A stretch of 64,000 nt of DNA, taken from the NCBI GenBank assembly GCA_016081115.2, contig CM071932.1:55254659-55318658 (forward strand), in the 5' to 3' direction. This stretch comes from Rehmannia glutinosa (lineage: Eukaryota; Streptophyta; Magnoliopsida; Lamiales; Orobanchaceae). A program made the position numbers and the translations under genes. The notes beneath the pieces are model-generated. The model did no database searches. It saw only the letters and a list, made by a program, of their open reading frames with translations, and had not been told where the DNA came from. Shown here one piece after another: positions 58,392 to 64,000 of this stretch (positions are counted from its first letter, which is position 1; the number at the start of each line of letters is the position of its first letter).

Positions 58392-61140
58392 TGTGAGGCC
58401 CCAGATTTTTATGCCATAGATGACGCGATCCACATATATTTCCCCATATATTATTTTAGTATTCCAGTTAATTATTCTTATATTCGCTATTTATTTTACA
58501 TAACACGATATGTTATCAATACTAACGTTACTTAAATTATTACCTAATTACATGATAAAGCAATTGATTTATTTTTACTACTTAAATTTTTTGACTATTA
58601 TCATTTTCCTTACAACTCGCTTGGTAAAAAGTGCAATTTAAAATCTATTCTTGAGATTTGAAAAATAAAATTATTGTCGCCATATTTTCATGACGATATA
58701 CTTATATTTAGTCATTTTCCATAAAGCTACGATTATTCAATCAATCAAAATATTTTTTTAAAAGAAACTATGTCTTAATTTTGAGATTTTGAAATATCAT
58801 TTTCGATATACTCAACATTTTACTCCAAATATATTATCTTGAGTTAACAAAAATTTATTATGATTTTTGAAATTCTTGGCATAAATTAAAGTAATATTTG
58901 AACCTATTTTATTAGAAAATAATTTTGTGCTTTACAAGCAAACTATTTTATTTTGTGCTCTATTAAAACCATCTACTACTAATTTGATACTTTAACAAAA
59001 ATAATGACTCATGGTTTGAAAGTTCATTAGTAAAATTTCAATTTCTGAAAGAATAGTATTTGAGATTTATTTTGTTAAAAATCCGACCTTTATATTAAAA
59101 TAGCTAAGTGCCTCATTCTTGATTTGTTGAACTGATTACTACTCGATTTAGCTAATAGATATATCATTTATACTTAGAATTATATTTATTTTATGGTGTA
59201 TATTAATAACACCTATTTTCACTTCTTTAATGATTTCGGTTTCTTTCAACTTTCAACAAAATATATTAACAGTTGGATTTCTCTCTTAACAACTAATTAT
59301 TTTTTTGTAGCATATTATTTATTTAAATATTTTAGTAATTTCGAAAATTATATTTATTTCAAAATAATTTTTATAATTTGATATTATTGGTTCTAATTCT
59401 ATTTAATACCTTAGATTATAAGTAATGATACTACTTGGGAATTACTAGACACCTTATAACTAGATGACTAAAGTAAGATAAATATAAGATTTGATTTATA
59501 TGAGAGGATACAAGATCATTTTTTCTTCTTTTGTCTTATTCACTTCAATTGCAAGCCTTTTCAAGCCCCAAGATAAGTCTTCAACTCCCAACCAAGCATG
59601 TCTTCCTAAACCAACTTCCAAGATGGAACAATGAGTATCTAACATTAAGAGAAGAGAGGGAAAAAAAGTCTTGACATTTCACTCAACACACTTAGAAAAT
59701 CCTACCAAAACAAGCAACATCATCTCTTTCACTAAACCAAAGGGCTGAAAATTCTAAGAGTAAGAGAGCTTCAATTGTGTTTAAGGGACTAGCTACCAAG
59801 ATAAAGGTAAGACTCCTTTAGGGTTTTTATCCTTCTTCTTTCTTTTCTTCATTTCTCCATTTTTCCATCACCTTTGACCCTCAAAAACATCTTGTAGGGG
59901 CTGTCTAAGAGCTTTGAGGGGACCTTGAGGAAGCTTGTAAAAGCTAGAAGCATTAGACCATTCCTACCAAAAGCACAAGAAGTTAAGGTGGGTGAACTTT
60001 TTCAAAATCTCATGATATTTTCTTGCATAAAATAGCATGAAATTATGTGTTTATATTATTTATATTTCTAGAAAAAAAATCAGTTTTATTCTGGAAATTT
60101 CGTCAAAAGATATGTAAACCTATGTCAAAAGTGATTTTTCTTAGAAAAATAAGCTTTTGTATGCTAATATATTTTTTTTGGCATGAATGTATGTATTTTG
60201 TTTTAAGACATATTTCTGGAAAATTTTCGTTATATTCTGGAATAATTTGAAAATAAAAAATTATATATATGTGTATTGGAATTAAGCCAAAAGTGATTTT
60301 ACATAAAGAAAATAGCTTTTGTATGCTTTTAGACCTTCTTGTTATAGATGTGTTCAAAATAACCGAGAATATGAGAAATATATTTTTATATGTTGTATAA
60401 GTATTCTGGACATATGTTGTGAACAAAATCGAGTTTGAGCCACTTTTGCAAATAAAGCAAATTATAGGGCCAAAAATGATAAAACCAAAAACTATGATAT
60501 GAACTGACGGACATCTGGGTTGGCGTCACACTTTCGTGCGCAACCAACTGATATGAATTGACGGACTGACTGGGTTGGCGTCACACTTTCGTGTGCAACC
60601 AACGTCTGAATTGTGATCGATTGTTAAATAATACTAATAAAATTATTAAATAAGTATATGAGAATGCCATTGCACGTTTCTTGCATCAAAATTCATGAAA
60701 TGATTTTACTGCATAAAGTATAAGCCCCACTTGCACACACTCACCACACCCATCGAGAATTTTTGTCTCACTCCCACCTATTTTTCCAACCGAGAGGATG
60801 AGGTTCGAAAAAGAAGACCACAACGAAGATTTCGAAGCTACTGATTAGCTCTCTATTGTGTTGGACTATTGAGACAAATTGGATTTCATTTTGTATTGGA
60901 CAACCTAGTAATTTCTTATGTAATAGCCGGGCGTAGTACCCGAATAATGATGGTGACGAAGATTTAATTTTATTTTCTGATTCCGTTGCGACTGTACTCT
61001 GACTTACTTTATTTAATATTCATTATATTTTGAGATTTTGCTATTTCTGTTTGGGTTATATTAATGAATAACGGGCCGATATGGTAAACCAGCATAAGTT
61101 AGACCGTCCGAGTCACGACTCCCGATTTTGGGGCGTGACA
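58392..61140 (+). mobile_element. solo LTR, 2.75 kb, inserted in the minisatellite
   Basis: Starts TGTGAGGCCCCAG and ends TTTTGGGGCGTGACA (TG...CA), flanked by TATAT. Minisatellite sequence continues on both sides, so the LTR inserted into the array. No primer site or coding region is present. A 54-bp tandem duplication lies at 60495-60602. Probably a gypsy-type LTR by termini and length; orientation is not certain. The small open frames at 59193-59381, 60047-60250 and 60103-60426 are AT-rich and unsupported. Confidence 0.8.
60495..60602. repeat. 54-bp tandem duplication inside the solo LTR
   Basis: Two adjacent copies start TGATATGAACTGACGG (60495) and TGATATGAATTGACGG (60549), with the shared core GGTTGGCGTCACACTTTCGT. 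They differ at a few bases. Confidence 0.9.
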
Positions 61141-61145
61141 TATAT

Positions 61146-61545
61146 ACTCCCGAAATGTATTAGCCGTCCTTCTAAAAAGTATTAGCAGATTCTTCGAAAT
61201 GTATTAGTAGTTTCCCTGAATATAATTAAATTTTTCTCCCAAAATATATTAACAGTCCTTCTGAAAAGTATTTGTCGTCCTTCTAAAAAGTATTAGCAGT
61301 TCTTCTGAAATGTATTAGTAGTTCCCCTGAATATAATTAAATTTTTCTCCCGAAATGTATTAACATTTCTTCTGAAAAGTATTAGTCGTCCTTCTAAAAA
61401 GTATTAGCACTTCTTCTTAAATGTATTAGTAGTCTTACCAATAAGTATTAGTATCCCCTTAAAAAGTATTAGTAGTCTTACTAAAAAGTATTAGTATCCC
61501 ATTAAAAAGTATTAGTAGTGTCTCCAAAAAGTATTAACATTCCTT
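61146..61545. repeat. minisatellite, right part (111-bp higher-order period)
   Basis: Continuation of the array at 57985-58386. CGTCCTTCTAAAAAGTATT blocks begin at 61165, 61276 and 61387, giving an exact 111-bp spacing built from four roughly 28-bp units. It decays into GTATTAGTATCCC-type units towards 61545. The stretch 61546-62799 is AT-rich and shows no gene, apart from a small palindrome (AACGGATTAGGATCCGTTAG at about 62177) and three copies of ACGAAGAAAACAC at 62763-62800. Confidence 0.87.
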
Positions 61546-62799
61546 GTAATATCTCCAATTCCTTCCCAAGTATCACAACAAAACCCTAACCCACTTCCTT
61601 TCTTTTGTCTCCCTCTTCAAGTAGTTCATTTTTCTTGATTCTCAGCACGAAACTCCGAGAAACGATTTGTGTTTTGTCATCTCTTTCAATTTTATTGAAC
61701 CATGAAAGGCGGGCACCAATGAAAGTGTCGATTTTATCCTTTTTCTGTTCCTAACTCATTTTCTGTAAACTTGAGAATAAAAGAGACAATTGACAAAGTT
61801 TGAGGTTGGCAAATAAGAACTGAAAATTTCGTCTATAACATCTGCGAGGGAACATATAAAAAACATGCTTTCAAATACATAATTACAGAATAGACAATCA
61901 AAAATTTAAGGAACTTAAAAAATGGTCATAAGATAGCTCGTTGAAAATTTTCACACGGTCACCTTCAATAGAAACAAAATTAAAAATGTTTCTAAGACCT
62001 CCAAAAGAAGGAAGCGCCATCTGAACTCACATTTCCAAGATTGGAAATTTTAGGTTTTGTCTGTGAATTTTTATGTGCGGTGGCGAAGTGGCGTGTTCGT
62101 TTCTAATGTGGTGGTGAATTGGGCTATTTCAGTTTAACCCATATGGCAAGACGGGTTAGGGTTTTTGGATCTGTCTAACGGATTAGGATCCGTTAGACCG
62201 TCTAACAGGAGACCTACTCTACTTATTTAGATTTCCACATTGTAGTATTGGTCCAATAGGAAACGGATGTTGATGAGATTAGATTAAAGATGTTACTTAT
62301 CTGATGAATAACTTAAATAGTATTTTAATCCGATTTCATCAGCATTCCATCTCCACGTGGACTCCAAATCATATAGAAAAGTCAAAAATAAGCACTTTGA
62401 CCAAGAAGAGGTCAAAAATACTCACTAGTTTCAAGTCAAATGCATTTTATGTGACAATATCTGGACAATTTTAAAATTTACGGATAGATTTGGACTTAGT
62501 TTGAACTTATTAGTTATAGGACTAAATTGAATTCTTAAATTCGTAGGACTATTTTAACACACCCTATTAGTTATAGAAATGACTTTGTATTTCAACCCAC
62601 ACACACGGTGATAGGTGTATAATTGCCCAAATAATATATTGTCTTTACTCTGAATTCATTCACGTATTGAATAAGCTATTTACTTTTGATAATTAATCAA
62701 GGAGATGTAAAAATAATTTTAGTGAATTTGATTATGCAATTGATGCATGCGAAAGCCAAAAACACGAAGAAAACACACGAAGAAAACACACGAAGAAAT

Positions 62800-64000
62800 T
62801 GTTAGAAAATCTTTTTTACCATGATTTTGATGATTTCATGTAAATGAGTTTTATGCCAAAACAATATTCCCAAATGTTGTCCAAAAGCTTCAAAATATTT
62901 TAAGTGAGTTTTTTAAGCACTTCTTGAACTTTATTTTTGACAAATATTGGACAACCTCTCTGTGTTGAGGTCGACCGGTTGTACCCATAGGGAGACCATT
63001 ACTTGAATGTTTAAAAAACACAGAACAAAATAGAGAGCTGGGACAAGGCAGGTCGACCGGTGCCTGAGTTGAATTTTTTTTGGAAAATTCTCTCTGTCTT
63101 GAAGGTCGAACGGTCACATTCTAGAGCAATCGGTCGCACCCTACAGCGATCAGTCGCCCTAGGACAGAGACCGGTAAACCCCCCACAACACCATGTGTCA
63201 AATCTTGATCCAACGGTTTAAACTTTCGAATTTTCCAACATAGTGACCGATCGCCCTATGATTTTTGACAACAAATTTTATCCATTACTCAGCCACTTAT
63301 CAGCAAGATTTACTTTATCAATTCTTAACCATTTTTGTAGATCTTTTGATCCTTCTTTTGTAGACAAAAGTGAAGATGGAGGAGCCTATGTTGGAAATTA
63401 AATCTTGAATCTCTCCTATAAATAGATAAAGAATTTGAAGAATCAAACACAACACAAGCATACAACACAACACGAAAAATTCAGCAAAATTCTCAAAACT
63501 TTCATTTTCAATATTTTTGTTGTACTAGCCTAAGCACATTATTTTCACATCTTGCTTATTAGGCTTTCTTTCTTGATTACATTTGCACTTATAAAGTTGT
63601 ATACATCATTTGAGTTGTAATCTTGATTGTTTTAAATCATCCAAAATAAGACATACTTGTTAAGTGTTCTTGTGGTAAGAACATACTTGGCTGATTATCT
63701 AGGTATTGAAGAGTTTCGTGCTCTTCATTGTTGTACGAAGATTTTGGTTCATAGGTGGTGTTGTATGAAGAGTGTGGCACTCTTCAAGGTAAAAGTTGTA
63801 ATAGTTAGGTATCTATTAATAAACTTTTTCCTATTCAAACCATTTGGACATACCGGGTGGTAGAGCACGTAAGCCCTAGGTGGGTTGAAGCTCTACAAAT
63901 CATTGTGTGTTAATTTATTTCCAGCACTTTTACTTCTTCACCATCTTCATATTCGAAAAAGAGAGCACAAGTCGGAAAATCGGGAAAATCTATTCACCCC
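62800..64000 (+). repeat. partial Ty1/copia-type LTR, truncated by the window end
   Basis: Starts TGTTAGAAAATC, followed by TTTTGATGATTTCATG, and proceeds to AAAATCTATTCACCCC at 64000. The start and the C-run near the end match the layout of the copia LTRs at the left of the window (TGTTAG...TTCAACCCCCC), though the body differs. A TATAAATAG box at 63418-63426 marks the U3/R border and supports plus orientation. The U3 part has clustered GGTCGACCGGT-like words (62970-63250). The internal region should follow beyond the window, unless this is a solo LTR. The open frames at 62890-63117 and 63657-63863 are not genes. Confidence 0.72.

Noticed and set aside
62150..62215. Possible MITE terminus around TAACGGATTAGGATCCGTTAGA
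   Set aside because: Only a short palindrome; no matching distant end or target duplication found.
1..64000. CRISPR arrays, tRNA or rRNA genes
   Set aside because: None seen. Repeats with regular spacing (61146-61545) are a minisatellite without unique spacers, and no cloverleaf-like tRNA was noticed.

Overview
The window is nuclear DNA of a flowering plant, most likely a eudicot. It has spliced nuclear genes for a plant SnRK2 kinase and a chloroplast ferrochelatase, Ty1/copia elements with the plant initiator-tRNA-Met primer site, and MITEs of the usual plant superfamilies. No species can be named from the sequence alone.

Positions 1-40145 are retrotransposon nests with no host gene. The oldest visible layer is two partial Ty1/copia copies. 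One (element 0, minus strand) is split into 1246-2589 and 30634-32702. The other (element 4, plus strand) runs from 32703 to about 40145. They meet head-to-head inside their RNase H regions. Element 1 (2595-30628, minus) landed in element 0 and left the 5-bp duplication CATCG on both sides. Element 2 (13795-27815, minus) then landed in the gag region of element 1. A plus-strand LTR (1-1245) belongs to a further insertion lying mostly left of the window. All these copies share a long extra reading frame downstream of RNase H, preceded by a TATA-like box at a conserved spacing. A 2.87-kb non-autonomous hAT element and a GC-rich inverted-repeat element interrupt this frame in element 4.

Positions 40196-45130 are a cluster of small insertions: a retroposed fragment with a 22-bp target duplication and poly(A), a Stowaway-like MITE carrying a Mutator-type MITE, a 1.7-kb Mutator-type palindrome, a small hAT MITE, a Tourist MITE and another Mutator-type MITE. 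Most have identifiable target-site duplications.

Positions 45.2-57.6 kb hold the two host genes, in convergent orientation. SnRK2 (plus, nine coding exons, 355 aa) is a subclass-1-type osmotic-stress kinase. FC2 (minus, ten coding exons, 509 aa) is the chloroplast ferrochelatase with a C-terminal LHC/CAB segment. A 2.06-kb solo LTR sits between their 3' ends. The genes have unrelated roles (cytosolic or nuclear stress signalling; plastid haem synthesis), and nothing suggests they act together.

Positions 57.6-64 kb are intergenic. They contain a minisatellite split by a second solo LTR (2.75 kb), featureless AT-rich DNA, and the start of another copia-type LTR that runs off the window.

The most unusual signal is in elements 1 and 2. 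Differences between their copies, including many frame-breaking indels, cluster at CAG/CTG positions. This looks more like a methylation-linked sequencing artefact than ordinary decay.
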